64,000 nucleotides of DNA, taken from contig NZ_SUNI01000003.1 in the NCBI RefSeq assembly GCF_005048225.1, positions 186,001-250,000 of the forward strand, in the 5' to 3' direction. This DNA is from Paracoccus gahaiensis (lineage in GTDB: Bacteria; Pseudomonadota; Alphaproteobacteria; Rhodobacterales; Rhodobacteraceae). Position numbers and translations under genes: made by a program. This document shows positions 28,851 through 37,908 of this stretch, in pieces. The notes beneath the pieces are model-generated. The model was not told the origin of the DNA, made no database searches, and saw only the letters and a program-made list of their open reading frames with translations. Each line of letters opens with the position of its first letter. Position 1 is the stretch's first letter.

Positions 28851-29770
28851 GGTTCCTTTCGGGTCGCGCGGGCCTCGCGCGACCAGACATAGAGGCCCGC
28901 GCCCACGATAACCGCAGCCCCGGCAATGGTCCACCGATCGGGCAGCTGCCCGAAGAACAGCCAGCCCCAGAGGCCCGCCCAGATGAGGCCGGTATAGCCG
29001 AAGGGCGCCAGCACCCCGGCCTCGGCGGCGCTGAAGGCGCGGACCAGCAGGTACTGGCTGGCGGTGCCGAAGATCGCCAGCAGCGCGAAGGCCCACATGT
29101 CTCCCACCGCGATCGGCTGCCAGAAGAACGGCACGACGAGGCTGCTGGCGATGCTGCCCACGACCGCCGACCACATGACCGAGGTCGCCACCGAATCGGC
29201 CCGCACGATCCGCGTCAGCAGCGCGCCCGCCGCATAGGTGAAGGCGCCCGCCAGCGGCAGCAGGGCGGCGGGCTGGAAGACCCCCAGCCCCGGACGGATG
29301 ATCAGCATCGCCCCGATCAGCGCCACAGCGATGCCCGCCAGGCGGCGCGGCCCGATCCGCTCGCCCAGGAACAGCGCCGCGCCGAGCGTGATCAGGACCG
29401 GGTTCAGGTCCATGATGGCGGTCGCCTCGGCCAGACCGATATATTGCAGCGAGGTGAAGAACAGCACCACCGATCCCAGCTGCATCAGCGCGCGGGCGAA
29501 TTGCGTGCCCGGCTGGTGGGTGCGCAGCAGGGGCAGCATGGCGCCCCGAAAGATCAGCGCGAAGATCAGCAGATTGCCCACGAAGCGCGCCCAGATGACC
29601 TGAGCGGGGTGATAGACCTGCGTCAGATGCTTGGCCGTCGCATCCATCAGCGTGAAGCCCAGGATCGCCGCCAGCAGCAGCGCGATGCCGCGCGCCTGAT
29701 CCGATCCCGGCTGCCGCAGCCCGTCCCGCTCGCGTCCCATCAGCGCGAAGCCCCGCGCAAGCACCCGCAT
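28826..29770 (-). CDS. EamA/DMT-family transporter
   Basis: 314 residues with ten predicted membrane helices in two EamA repeats (first about 30-155, second about 165-300). SSxxF-like aromatic pairs such as GFTLMDATAKHL open repeat 1. Drug/metabolite transporters export small molecules; the substrate is unknown. The frame is open for 20 more codons upstream, but those encode the dispersed repeat, so I start at ATG 29770 with AAAGGA 10 bases before it. The 3' end overlaps the acyltransferase gene. Confidence 0.82.
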   Translation of the reverse strand: MRVLARGFALMGRERDGLRQPGSDQARGIALLLAAILGFTLMDATAKHLTQVYHPAQVIWARFVGNLLIFALIFRGAMLPLLRTHQPGTQFARALMQLGSVVLFFTSLQYIGLAEATAIMDLNPVLITLGAALFLGERIGPRRLAGIAVALIGAMLIIRPGLGVFQPAALLPLAGAFTYAAGALLTRIVRADSVATSVMWSAVVGSIASSLVVPFFWQPIAVGDMWAFALLAIFGTASQYLLVRAFSAAEAGVLAPFGYTGLIWAGLWGWLFFGQLPDRWTIAGAAVIVGAGLYVWSREARATRKEPCATTDPR

Positions 29771-29786
29771 CAGCTGGGGGTCCTTT

Positions 29787-29849
29787 GGGTATTTGAGCAA
29801 AGAAGAAGCCCGCATTTCTCTTTTGCCCAAATACCCCCGCCGGAGGCGG
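29787..29849. repeat. Inverted pair of dispersed repeats (large palindrome)
   Basis: A forward copy (29787-29811, GGGTATTTGAGCAAAGAAG + AAGCCC) faces an inverted copy (TTTGCCCAAATACCC, 29822-29836) that is followed by CCGCC-GGA-GGCGG (29837-29849). The 15-base arms match at 14 positions. They lie between the EamA and CNNM genes, both on the minus strand. Confidence 0.75.
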
Positions 29850-29975
29850 AACGCGGCTTCACGACAGCGCTTTCGTGGTGGACGCGACCATGATGCCGGA
29901 AGCGGGGCAGGAACCAGGATCCGTCAGGCGGCGGGCGGCGATCGTCATGGCACGGGTCCTTGCAGGCAAAGGGAA

Positions 29976-30004
29976 GGGCCGCGCAGGCGTCTCCTGCGCG
30001 GCCC
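29976..30004 (-). terminator. Terminator hairpin downstream of the CNNM gene
   Basis: A perfect 12-bp stem GGGCCGCGCAGG / CCTGCGCGGCCC with a 5-base loop. Read on the minus strand it is followed by TTCCCTTTG. It sits 16 bases beyond the CNNM stop codon. Confidence 0.65.
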
Positions 30005-30019
30005 GGGATCGGGCTCGGG

Positions 30020-31348
30020 TCAGGCGTCGGCCTTGGCGACCGGAACCAGAGGGCGGATGCGCAGGCGGGTGATGCGGTTCTCGCGCCGCGTCACCACCTC
30101 GAAGCGGTAGCCGTGGAAGCTGAACACCTGGCCCTGATCGGGGATCGACTGCGCCATGTGGATGACCAGGCCTGCGACGGTGTTGGCCTCCTCGTCGGGC
30201 AGGGTCCAGTCCAGCTGGCGGTTCAGGTCGCGGATGGTCATGCCGCCCTCGACCAGATAATCGCCGGTGGCGTTCGGCTTGAGGGTCTGGTCCTCTTCGG
30301 TGTCATGCTCGTCGGCGATCTCGCCCACGATCTCCTCGATGATGTCCTCCAGCGTGATCAGGCCGCGCAGGCTGCCATATTCGTCGACGACCAGCGCGAA
30401 ATGCGTCCGGCGTTTCAGGAACTCGCGCATCTGCTCGTCCAGCGCGCTGGTCTCGGGGACGAAATAGGGCGGCATGACGACATCCATGATGTCGAACTTG
30501 CGCGCGACCTGGGCATCGCCCGCATCGCGCACGGCGCGGTTGACGGCGCGCAGCAGGTCCTTGGCATGGACCACGCCCACGATGTTCTCGCGCTCTTCGC
30601 GATAGACCGGCAGGCGGGTGTGGGGGCTTGCCAGCACCGTCTCCAGGATCGTCTCGGGCGGCAGCGAACCGTCGATCATCTGGATCTCGCTACGGTGGCG
30701 CATGATCTCCTCCACCGTGCGGTTGCCCAGGTCCAGCGCGCCCAGCAGGCGGTCGCGGTCCTCCTTGTTGACGGCGCCCTGCGCGTGGCCGATGGACAGC
30801 GCGCCCTCGATCTCTTCCTCGATCGAGAACATGTGCTTGCCGGGATCGGTCTTCAGACCGGCGACCGACAGGATCAGGTTCACGATGGCACGGACCACGG
30901 TGACCACCGGGGCCAGGATGATGGTCAGGATGCGGATCGGGCGGGCCACGAGGCTCGCGACCTTCTCGGGCGACGAGATGGCATAGGTCTTGGGCATCAC
31001 CTCGGAGAAGATCAGCACCAGGATCGTCATGACCAGCGTGGCGATGGCCACGCCGCTGGCACCCAGCAGCCGGGTGAACAGCGCGGTCGCAAGGCTGGCG
31101 GCCAGGATGTTGACGACGTTGTTGCCCAGAAGGATGGCGCCGATCAGCTTCTCGCTGTCGGCGGTCACCTTGATGGCCGCGTCGGCGCCGCTGTCGCCGC
31201 GATCGGCCCGGGCGCGCAGCTTGGCCTTGCTGGCCGCTGTCAGCGCCGTCTCGGATCCCGAGAAGAAGCCCGACAGGATCAGGCAGACGAGAATGGCTCC
31301 GATGGTCAGGAGGGCTGCGAAGTCTAAGGCAGAGGATGGGTCGTCCAT
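30020..31348 (-). CDS. CNNM/HlyC/CorC-family membrane protein
   Basis: 442 residues. DUF21/CNNM membrane domain (about 1-180) with LILSGFFSGSETALTAAS, a tandem CBS pair (about 205-330; LASPHTRLPVYREERENIVG and LVVDEYGSLRGLITLEDIIEEIVGEI split across the two), and a C-terminal CorC_HlyC domain (about 350-435). Such proteins are linked to Mg2+/Co2+ export or homeostasis, and the hemolysin label is historical. It follows xerD on the same strand after 10 bases. Confidence 0.9.
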   Translation of the reverse strand: MDDPSSALDFAALLTIGAILVCLILSGFFSGSETALTAASKAKLRARADRGDSGADAAIKVTADSEKLIGAILLGNNVVNILAASLATALFTRLLGASGVAIATLVMTILVLIFSEVMPKTYAISSPEKVASLVARPIRILTIILAPVVTVVRAIVNLILSVAGLKTDPGKHMFSIEEEIEGALSIGHAQGAVNKEDRDRLLGALDLGNRTVEEIMRHRSEIQMIDGSLPPETILETVLASPHTRLPVYREERENIVGVVHAKDLLRAVNRAVRDAGDAQVARKFDIMDVVMPPYFVPETSALDEQMREFLKRRTHFALVVDEYGSLRGLITLEDIIEEIVGEIADEHDTEEDQTLKPNATGDYLVEGGMTIRDLNRQLDWTLPDEEANTVAGLVIHMAQSIPDQGQVFSFHGYRFEVVTRRENRITRLRIRPLVPVAKADA

Positions 31349-31358
31349 GGGTCCTTGA

Positions 31359-32333
31359 TCAGGTTGCAGGTTTGGGGGCCGGATTGGCCGAGGTCTGAAC
31401 GTCGGCCAGCGGGTGATGGTTCAGGACCAGATCGCGCATGCGATTGTCCAGAACATGGGTGTAGATCTCGGTCGAGCCCAGATCGGCATGGCCCAGCAGC
31501 ATCTGGATCGAGCGCAGGTCCGCGCCACCTTCCAGCAGATGCGTGGCAAAGGCGTGACGGATGACATGGGGCGTGACCCGGGTCGGGTCGAGTCCCGCCG
31601 CCACCGCCATCTGGCCCAGAAGCCGCGAGAAGCTTTGCCGGGGCAGGTGGCCGGCAGCGCCCGGGGCGGGAAACAACCAGCGCGCGCCGCGCCCGGCCAG
31701 AAGCCGATAGAGCGCGCTGCCCTGCGGGGCACTGTCGCGCAGGGCCAGCCAGTCGCGCATCGCGGCGCGGGCGGCGGGGCCCAGGGGGACCATGCGCTCC
31801 TTGCCGCCCTTGCCGCGGATCACCAGCGCGGCCGGATCGCCCCGGCAGCCCGCCACGGGCAGGCTGACCAGCTCGCTGACCCGCATGCCGGTGGCATAGA
31901 GCAGTTCCATCAGGCACAGGTTGCGGGCCCGGTCCACGGGGGTGCGGCCCAGATCGGCGGCGGCGGTCAGCAGCGCCATGATCTGGTCGCGGTCCAGCGT
32001 GCGGGGAACCCGCTTGGCCCGGCCGGGGCCGCTGATGCGGATGGCGGGGTCATCCTCGCGCCAGCCCTCGTCCAGCGCGAAGCGGGTGAACTGGCGGATC
32101 GCCGACAGGCGGCGCGCGCGGGTGGCGCGCGACAGGCCCTGCGCGTCGCAGAAGGACAGATAGTCCTCGACCTGCTCGCGGGTCAGCCCGGCCAGCGCCA
32201 GCCCGCGCCGCCCCAGCCAGTCCGACAGGTCGCGCAGGTCGCGCCCATAGGCGAGCAGCGTGTTGCGCGCGGCCCCCGCCTCGGCCGCCTGCGCGTCCAG
32301 AAAGGCCGAGATGGCGGTGTGATCGCGGCTCAT
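31359..32333 (-). CDS. xerD: Tyrosine recombinase XerD
   Basis: 324 residues. The N-terminal SAM-like core-binding domain covers about 1-95; the catalytic domain has Arg in ATGMRVSEL, Lys in GKGGKER, HVIRHAFATHLL (His and Arg), LLGHAD (His), and the nucleophile in STEIYTHV. XerCD resolves chromosome dimers at dif. The neighbourhood next to aroK is typical for chromosomal xerD, not an integron or phage integrase. ATG overlaps the upstream gene's stop (ATGA). Confidence 0.92.
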   Translation of the reverse strand: MSRDHTAISAFLDAQAAEAGAARNTLLAYGRDLRDLSDWLGRRGLALAGLTREQVEDYLSFCDAQGLSRATRARRLSAIRQFTRFALDEGWREDDPAIRISGPGRAKRVPRTLDRDQIMALLTAAADLGRTPVDRARNLCLMELLYATGMRVSELVSLPVAGCRGDPAALVIRGKGGKERMVPLGPAARAAMRDWLALRDSAPQGSALYRLLAGRGARWLFPAPGAAGHLPRQSFSRLLGQMAVAAGLDPTRVTPHVIRHAFATHLLEGGADLRSIQMLLGHADLGSTEIYTHVLDNRMRDLVLNHHPLADVQTSANPAPKPAT

Positions 32334-33847
32334 GGGCTGGCCGCCATCTGTGGCATCAGCGCGATCTGCGTCTGCGCCCGGTCGGCATCCTCGGCCAGAC
32401 CCAGGGCGCGCAGCATGGCGATGCCGCGCGCGGCACGGGCCAGATCGCCCTCCAGCCCCGCATCGATATCGGTCATCGCGGCCAGCAGCGCCTCACCCCG
32501 CTGCGCGGCGGGGGGCGGGGGCACGGGGGCGGCCAGCTCGGGCGCGGGTTCGGGCACCGCGGCGCCGGGCAGCCCGGCAAAGGCGCGCAGAAGATCCGCG
32601 ATCTCGGCGGCGCGCGGATCGGAGATGTCGCTGGCGGGATCGGCTGGCAGGTCAACGGCCACCATGCCGGCCAGCAGATCGGCCATGCCGGCGGCGCGGA
32701 ACTCGTCGAAGGCCCGGGGCAGGGCCTGGGTCAGATCGCCCCCGGCCAGCGCCGCCTCCAGCGTGCGCAGGACGCTGGCGCGTTCCCAGACCCCGCCCGA
32801 GGCGGCGGGGCGCTGCTCGCCATAGATCTGGCGCAGGGCGGCGGGGGGCAGGGCGCCCGACCGGGCCAGACGTTCGGCCGCCTCCAGCCGCGCCTTGAAG
32901 CCGCTGTTTAGGCGCAGGTCGGATTGTGCGAAGGCCACCGGCAGGGGCAGGGTCGGCAGCGGCTGGCCCACCGCCTCGTGGATGCGGAATTCCAGCGGCG
33001 TCATGCGGTCCGCCGGGTCCAGCAGGTCGGGGCTGTCCACGAAGGCATCGTCCAAGAAATGCGTCAGCAGGATCGCCTGACGCTCGTCGATCACCCCAAG
33101 CGCCTCGGCCCCGTGCAGGCTGACGGCCGCCGCCGCCCAGTCCCCGGTCTGTGCCAGGCAGAAGATCCGCGCCGAGAAGCTGGGCGCGATGCCGGGGGTG
33201 CCGTTCATGATGGCGCAGGCGCGGCTCTCGTCGCCCTCCAGCAGGGCGATGTCGAACATGCGGCGAAAGATCTCGGGCTGGCCGGGACCGGCGGCAACCA
33301 GCAGGGCCTGCGCCTCGTCCAGCGCGCCCATGTCCAGCAGCCGGTCGGCCCGGGCCAGGAACAGCTGCCCGCGCGCCGCGCCGGCGGCGGCCTCGCCCGA
33401 GGGCGGGGCCAGCTGGGCGGTCAGCACGCGGCGCAGCAGCGCCTGCATGGAGGGCAGCCGGGCGGGGGTCGAGAGGATCATCTCGGCCAGCCGCTGCGGA
33501 TCGCTGCCTGCCCACAGATCGACCGGCAGCCCGGCACGGCGCGGGCTTTGCGTGCCGGTCTGGTCGGGATCGCCCTGGTCCAGCCGCGTGACCTGCACCG
33601 GCCCCACCGCGCCGCTGGTCGCCACGGCCTGGGGGCGGGTGCCGGGACGGTCGGGCGGCGGCGCGTCGCCCGGGCGCCAAGCCGAGCTTTCGCGCGCGGG
33701 CCCGCGCACGCTGCCCGACAGCCAGTCGCTGGCCGACAGGGGCTGGCTCTGCGCCGCCGCCGTCAGGGGCAGCGCCAGCAGGGACAGCAGCAGGGCCGGT
33801 GCGGCGAGGAGGCGCGCGCAGATCCGCAAGGGGCCGGGATCAGTCAT
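32330..33847 (-). CDS. Exported hypothetical protein (alpha-helical, repeat-like)
   Basis: 505 residues with a signal peptide (ARLLAAPALLLSLLALPLTAAAQ, about 10-32, cut after AAA) and a long Ala/Leu/Glu-rich helical body that could fold as TPR-like repeats (MGALDEAQALLVAAGPGQPE and LLEGDESRACAIMNGTPG are suggestive). There are no catalytic motifs. It lies between xerD and a small one-helix membrane protein, all on the minus strand with overlapping stops and starts, so the three form an operon. Function unknown; a periplasmic envelope role is inferred. ATG 33859 is an alternative start. Confidence 0.7.
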   Translation of the reverse strand: MTDPGPLRICARLLAAPALLLSLLALPLTAAAQSQPLSASDWLSGSVRGPARESSAWRPGDAPPPDRPGTRPQAVATSGAVGPVQVTRLDQGDPDQTGTQSPRRAGLPVDLWAGSDPQRLAEMILSTPARLPSMQALLRRVLTAQLAPPSGEAAAGAARGQLFLARADRLLDMGALDEAQALLVAAGPGQPEIFRRMFDIALLEGDESRACAIMNGTPGIAPSFSARIFCLAQTGDWAAAAVSLHGAEALGVIDERQAILLTHFLDDAFVDSPDLLDPADRMTPLEFRIHEAVGQPLPTLPLPVAFAQSDLRLNSGFKARLEAAERLARSGALPPAALRQIYGEQRPAASGGVWERASVLRTLEAALAGGDLTQALPRAFDEFRAAGMADLLAGMVAVDLPADPASDISDPRAAEIADLLRAFAGLPGAAVPEPAPELAAPVPPPPAAQRGEALLAAMTDIDAGLEGDLARAARGIAMLRALGLAEDADRAQTQIALMPQMAASP

Positions 33848-34040
33848 CGGCAGGGGCATCTGCGGCAGGCGCATCCGCGGTCGAGGCCGCAGGGGCCGCC
33901 GTCGCGGGCGGGGCCTGGTCCAGGGCCAGCGGGCTGCGGACCTCGTGGCGCGCCGGGGCCATGTCGCCGAAATAGGCATAGCCCGCCAGGCCGATCAGCC
34001 CGGCCAGAATCAGCACCACCAGCAGTTTCAACTTCCGCAT
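33840..34040 (-). CDS. Small single-helix membrane protein
   Basis: 66 residues: MRKLKLLVVLILAGLIGLAGYAYF is a positively charged start plus one membrane helix, followed by a short periplasmic tail very rich in Ala, Pro and Asp. It overlaps the next gene by 8 bases (ATGACTGA). Its divergent neighbour is aroK. Function unknown; Rhodobacteraceae often have a small protein of this type here. Confidence 0.65.
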   Translation of the reverse strand: MRKLKLLVVLILAGLIGLAGYAYFGDMAPARHEVRSPLALDQAPPATAAPAASTADAPAADAPADD

Positions 34041-34164
34041 TCCATTCGCCCTTGCTCGACCGCGTCTCGTTGGCCTCCGACCGCGTCCGGGTCGGTTCGG
34101 GTCGAATATAGATGGCAATTTCCGAAAGATCACGTCATTCAGTCACCCGATTGAGGGGACAGGC

Positions 34165-34716
34165 ATGTCGAAGCGGCTCAGGCGCCATATCGTGCTGATC
34201 GGAATGATGGGCGCCGGCAAAACGGCGATCGGGTCGGAGCTGGCCCGACGGCTGCGCGTGCCCTTCACCGATTCCGACGCCGAGATCGAGGCCGCCGCCG
34301 CCATGTCGATCAGCGAGATCTTTGCCCGCGACGGCGAGGCGTTCTTCCGCGCCCGCGAATCCCAGGTGCTGGCGCGGCTTCTGGCCGGGCCACCGGGGAT
34401 CATCTCGACCGGGGGCGGGGCGTGGATGCAGCCGCACAACCGCGCCCTGATCGCGGCGCGCGGGCTGTCGGTCTGGCTGAACTGTCCGCCCGAGCTGCTT
34501 TGGCACCGCGTCCGCCAGCGGCCCACCCGCCCCCTGCTGCAGACCGCCGACCCCAAGGGCACCCTTCTGCGCCTGCTGGACGAGCGCGCGCCCGTCTATG
34601 CGCAGGCCGGGCTGGAATTCCTGTCCCAGGCCGGCGACAGCATCGAGGCCTCGGCCACCCGCCTGATCGCGGCCCTCGCCGAGGCCGATCCGACCCTGAT
34701 CCAGGAGATCCCATGA
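34165..34716 (+). CDS. aroK: Shikimate kinase
   Basis: 183 residues. The Walker A loop GMMGAGKTAIG (about 12-22), the shikimate-binding TDSDAEIE and FFRARE, and GGGAW are intact. It phosphorylates shikimate with ATP. It is translationally coupled to aroB (ATGA). GAGGGG lies 7 bases before ATG. Confidence 0.95.
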   Translation: MSKRLRRHIVLIGMMGAGKTAIGSELARRLRVPFTDSDAEIEAAAAMSISEIFARDGEAFFRARESQVLARLLAGPPGIISTGGGAWMQPHNRALIAARGLSVWLNCPPELLWHRVRQRPTRPLLQTADPKGTLLRLLDERAPVYAQAGLEFLSQAGDSIEASATRLIAALAEADPTLIQEIP

Positions 34717-35819
34717 CCGATCCCGTCACCGTCCATGTTCCCCTGGGCGCGCGCGCCTATGATGTCCGCATCGGCGCCGGGCTGCTGGCAGGGGCGGGCG
34801 CCCAGATCGCGCCGTTGCTGGCGCGGCCGCGCGTGGTCATCGTCACCGATGCGACCGTGGCAGGGCTGCATCTGGCGCCGCTGCAGGAGGCCCTGCGCGC
34901 GGCGGGCATCGCCAGCGAGGCGCTGGTCCTGCCCGCAGGCGAGGGCACGAAAAGCTGGCCGCATCTGACCGCCTGCGTCGAATGGCTGCTGGACCAGCAG
35001 GTCGAGCGGCGCGACATGGTACTGGCGCTTGGCGGCGGCGTGATCGGCGATCTGGTGGGCTTTGCGGCGGCGATCCTGCGGCGCGGCGTCCGCTTCGTGC
35101 AGTTGCCCACCACGCTTCTGGCGCAGGTCGACAGCAGCGTCGGCGGCAAGACCGGCATCAACAGCCCGCGCGGCAAGAACCTGATCGGCGCCTTCCACCA
35201 GCCCTCGCTGGTGCTGGCCGACATCGACGTGCTGGACACGCTGAGCGCGCGCGACTTCCTGTCGGGCTATGGCGAGGTGGCGAAATACGGCCTGCTGGGC
35301 GATGCCGATTTCTTTGCCTGGCTGGAGGAGAACGGCCCAGGCTTGCGCGACGATCCTGCGCTGCGCCAGCACGCGGTGGCCCATGCCGTCGCCATGAAGG
35401 CCGGCATCGTCACCCGCGACGAGACCGAGCAGGGCGAACGCGCGCTGCTGAACCTGGGCCATACCTTCGGACATGCGCTGGAGGCGGCCACCGGCTATTC
35501 CGACCGGCTGCTGCATGGCGAGGGGGTGGCGGTCGGCTGCGCGCTGGCCTTCGACCTGTCGGCGCGGATGGGGCTGTGTTCGCAAGAGGACCCAAGCCGC
35601 GTGCTGGCGCATCTGGCGGCGATGGGCCTGCCCGCGCGCCTGTCCGACATCCCGGGCGACCTGCCGGACGACGCGGCGCTGATCGCGCTGATGGGTCAGG
35701 ACAAGAAGGTCGTCGACGGGCAGCTGCGCTTCGTTCTGGCGCGCGGCATCGGCGCGGCCTTCGTCAGCGATGCGGTCGAGGCGGAGATGCTGCAGTCCGT
35801 CCTGCACGACGCCCGCTAA
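34713..35819 (+). CDS. aroB: 3-dehydroquinate synthase
   Basis: 368 residues. AroB converts DAHP to 3-dehydroquinate using NAD and Zn2+ (or Co2+). LALGGGVIGDLVGF (about 103), QLPTTLLAQVDSSVGGKTGIN (catalytic Lys within about 128-148), SGYGEVAKYG, NLGHTFGHALE and HGEGVAVG with zinc ligands are all present. aroK-aroB with aroG nearby supplies the early and middle shikimate pathway. Confidence 0.96.
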   Translation: MTDPVTVHVPLGARAYDVRIGAGLLAGAGAQIAPLLARPRVVIVTDATVAGLHLAPLQEALRAAGIASEALVLPAGEGTKSWPHLTACVEWLLDQQVERRDMVLALGGGVIGDLVGFAAAILRRGVRFVQLPTTLLAQVDSSVGGKTGINSPRGKNLIGAFHQPSLVLADIDVLDTLSARDFLSGYGEVAKYGLLGDADFFAWLEENGPGLRDDPALRQHAVAHAVAMKAGIVTRDETEQGERALLNLGHTFGHALEAATGYSDRLLHGEGVAVGCALAFDLSARMGLCSQEDPSRVLAHLAAMGLPARLSDIPGDLPDDAALIALMGQDKKVVDGQLRFVLARGIGAAFVSDAVEAEMLQSVLHDAR

Positions 35820-35904
35820 GCGGCAAAGCCCGGGCGGCCCCCATCGAGGGGCCCGCCCAGGCTGGCTGTCGCCGGCCCCTGCCGACGGGTCGGGTCGGGT
35901 CGGA

Positions 35905-36951
35905 TCAGGCGGCGCGGCGGGGGTTGAGCATCGCGGCGACCATCTCGTCCGCGACCTCGGCGGGGGCGCGGCCGGTCTGCGCGGCGCGGGCCAGCATGTC
36001 GCCCACGCGCCCGGCGATGGCTGTCAGACGCTCCAGCCGCCAGGCATCGGGCTTGCCGTGGATCTCGCTGGCCACGCTGATGATGCCGCCCGCATTCACC
36101 ACGTAATCGGGCAGATAGGTGACTCCCCGCGCCGCCAGGGCCCCGGCCACGCCGTCATGGGCCAGCTGGTTGTTGGCCGCGCCGCAGATCAGGCTGGCGG
36201 ACAGATCCTGCGCGGTCTGATCGGTCAGCACGCCGCCAAGCGCGCAGGGGGCAAAGATCTCGACCGACTGGTCGAAGACGGCATCGGGGGCGCAGACCGC
36301 CGCGCCCAGCCTGCGGGCCGCCGCCTGCAGGGCCGTGGCATTGATGTCGGTAAGGGTCAGCCGCGCCCCGGCCTTGGCCAGCTTTTCGGCCAGGGACAGG
36401 CCCACATGGCCCAGGCCCTGCACCAGCACACGCCGCCCGGTCAGGTCGGCGGTGCCGAAGACATGGCCCGCGCCAGTCTGCAGGCAGCGGAACACCCCCT
36501 CGGCGGTCCAGGGCGAGGGGTCGCCCGAGGCCCCCGACAGGCCCACGGCAAAGCGCGTCGCCTCGGCGGCATGGGCCATGTCCTCGGGCGAGATGCCCAC
36601 ATCCTCGGCGGTCCAGTAGCAACCCTCCAGTGCCTCGACGGCCTGCCCGAAGGCCCGCATCATCCGGGGCGTCTTGTCGGTGGCGGCATCGCCGATGATC
36701 ACGGCCTTGCCGCCGCCCAGGCCCAGATCGGCCATGGCGTTCTTGTGGGTCATGCCGCGCGCCAGCCGCGTCACGTCCTGGATGGCCGCCGCGTCATCGG
36801 CATAGGACCACATCCGGCAGCCGCCCGCCGCCGGGCCGAGCGCGGTCGAATGCAGGCAGATCAGCGCGCGCAGCCCGGCCTCGGGCGCCTCGGCCAGAAC
36901 GAGGCGCTCGAAACCCTCGGGGGCGGTCAGGTCGGTCAATGTCAGGGCCAT
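35905..36951 (-). CDS. Leu/Phe/Val/Glu-type amino acid dehydrogenase
   Basis: 348 residues. The dimerisation and substrate domain has GPAAGGCRMW, LARGMTHKNAMADLGLGGGK with the catalytic Lys region, and the Rossmann domain has VLVQGLGHVGLSLAEKL (about 180-196). The family oxidatively deaminates branched-chain or aromatic amino acids with NAD. MTHKNAMADLGLGGGKAVI matches the family active site; specificity cannot be decided. ATG 36966 would add five residues. Neither start has a strong ribosome-binding site. Confidence 0.85.
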   Translation of the reverse strand: MALTLTDLTAPEGFERLVLAEAPEAGLRALICLHSTALGPAAGGCRMWSYADDAAAIQDVTRLARGMTHKNAMADLGLGGGKAVIIGDAATDKTPRMMRAFGQAVEALEGCYWTAEDVGISPEDMAHAAEATRFAVGLSGASGDPSPWTAEGVFRCLQTGAGHVFGTADLTGRRVLVQGLGHVGLSLAEKLAKAGARLTLTDINATALQAAARRLGAAVCAPDAVFDQSVEIFAPCALGGVLTDQTAQDLSASLICGAANNQLAHDGVAGALAARGVTYLPDYVVNAGGIISVASEIHGKPDAWRLERLTAIAGRVGDMLARAAQTGRAPAEVADEMVAAMLNPRRAA

Positions 36952-37096
36952 CGGGGCAGCTTTCATGGGGGGTCGCGATGCGGGGGATCGTCGCAGAACT
37001 GTCGTCAATGTGCGCCGAACCGATGCGTTTGCAAGCGCAGGATCATTCGCAAAGACGCAAGGGGGCCCGCGCAACTTGCGCGACGTCAACGGGGAA

Positions 37097-37121
37097 CGCC
37101 GCGACAGATCCCGTCGCGGCG
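37097..37121 (-). terminator. Hairpin downstream of ssb
   Basis: CGCCGCGAC / GTCGCGGCG, a 9-bp perfect stem with a 7-base loop, 61 bp beyond the ssb stop. The U-tract is weak (TTCCCC), so it may be an RNA end protected by a stem rather than a strong terminator. Confidence 0.45.
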
Positions 37122-37182
37122 CCTGTAACGCAGGGCGGCTCTGGGGCCATCCCGCGCGGTGGTGATTCGGAAGGGCGGTCCC

Positions 37183-37689
37183 TCAGAACGGGATCTCGTC
37201 GTCATATTCCGGCCGACCGCCACCGCCGCCCGAGGACGCGCCGCCGCCGCTACGCCCGGACGGGGCGCCCTGGTTGTAATCCTCGTAGCCGTCGCTCGAG
37301 CCGCCACCGCCCGAGGAACCACCCTGACCGCCGCCGCTGCGCCCGTCCAGCAGGGTCAGCTCGCCCCGATAGGGCCGCAGCACGACCTCGGTCGAATAGC
37401 GGTCGGCGCCCGACTGGTCCTGCCATTTGCGGGTCTCCAGCTGGCCCTCGATATAGACCTTGCTGCCCTTGCGCAGGTACTGCTCGGCGATCCGGCCCAG
37501 GGGCTCGGAGAAGATGGCGACGGTGTGCCACTGCGTGCGCTCCTGGCGCTCGCCGCTGTTCTTGTCCTTCCAGGTCTCCGAGGTGGCGATGCGCAGGTTC
37601 ACCACCTTGCCGCCGTTCTGGAAGCTGCGCACCTCGGGGTCCTGCCCCAGATTGCCGACGATGATGACCTTGTTGACGCTGCCTGCCAT
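37183..37689 (-). CDS. ssb: Single-stranded DNA-binding protein
   Basis: 168 residues: an OB fold (about 1-110; [56 protein letters not shown]), a Gly/Ser-rich disordered linker, and the acidic tip YDDEIPF that binds partner proteins. AAGGA lies 8 bases before ATG 37689. No LexA-type GTTC-N7-GTTC site is visible upstream. Confidence 0.96.
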   Translation of the reverse strand: MAGSVNKVIIVGNLGQDPEVRSFQNGGKVVNLRIATSETWKDKNSGERQERTQWHTVAIFSEPLGRIAEQYLRKGSKVYIEGQLETRKWQDQSGADRYSTEVVLRPYRGELTLLDGRSGGGQGGSSGGGGSSDGYEDYNQGAPSGRSGGGASSGGGGGRPEYDDEIPF

Positions 37690-37908
37690 GAGCGGATTCC
37701 TTGGATGATGTCGATTTGTCCCCGCGTCTAGCCCAGCCCGGACCACTCTCGCAAGGATTCCCGGTCATGGCGACGCGCAGGAACCCGCCCAAGGTCCTCC
37801 CGCCAGCCCGGCCCGGCACGCGCCGACTGGAAACGAGAAGGTTTTGATGTATAGTCGCCAGCAAAAGCGGCACCAAGCTGCGGTCGACATGAACGAGGGC
37901 GGACAAAG

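Noticed and set aside
29859..29948. A 29-codon minus-strand frame with an AAGGA site, between the EamA and CNNM genes
   Set aside because: Too short to judge and without conserved features. It could be a small peptide, but nothing supports it beyond the ribosome-binding-like sequence.
37690..37908. Possible LexA (SOS) box upstream of ssb
   Set aside because: No GTTC-N7-GTTC or GAAC-N7-GAAC pattern is present.
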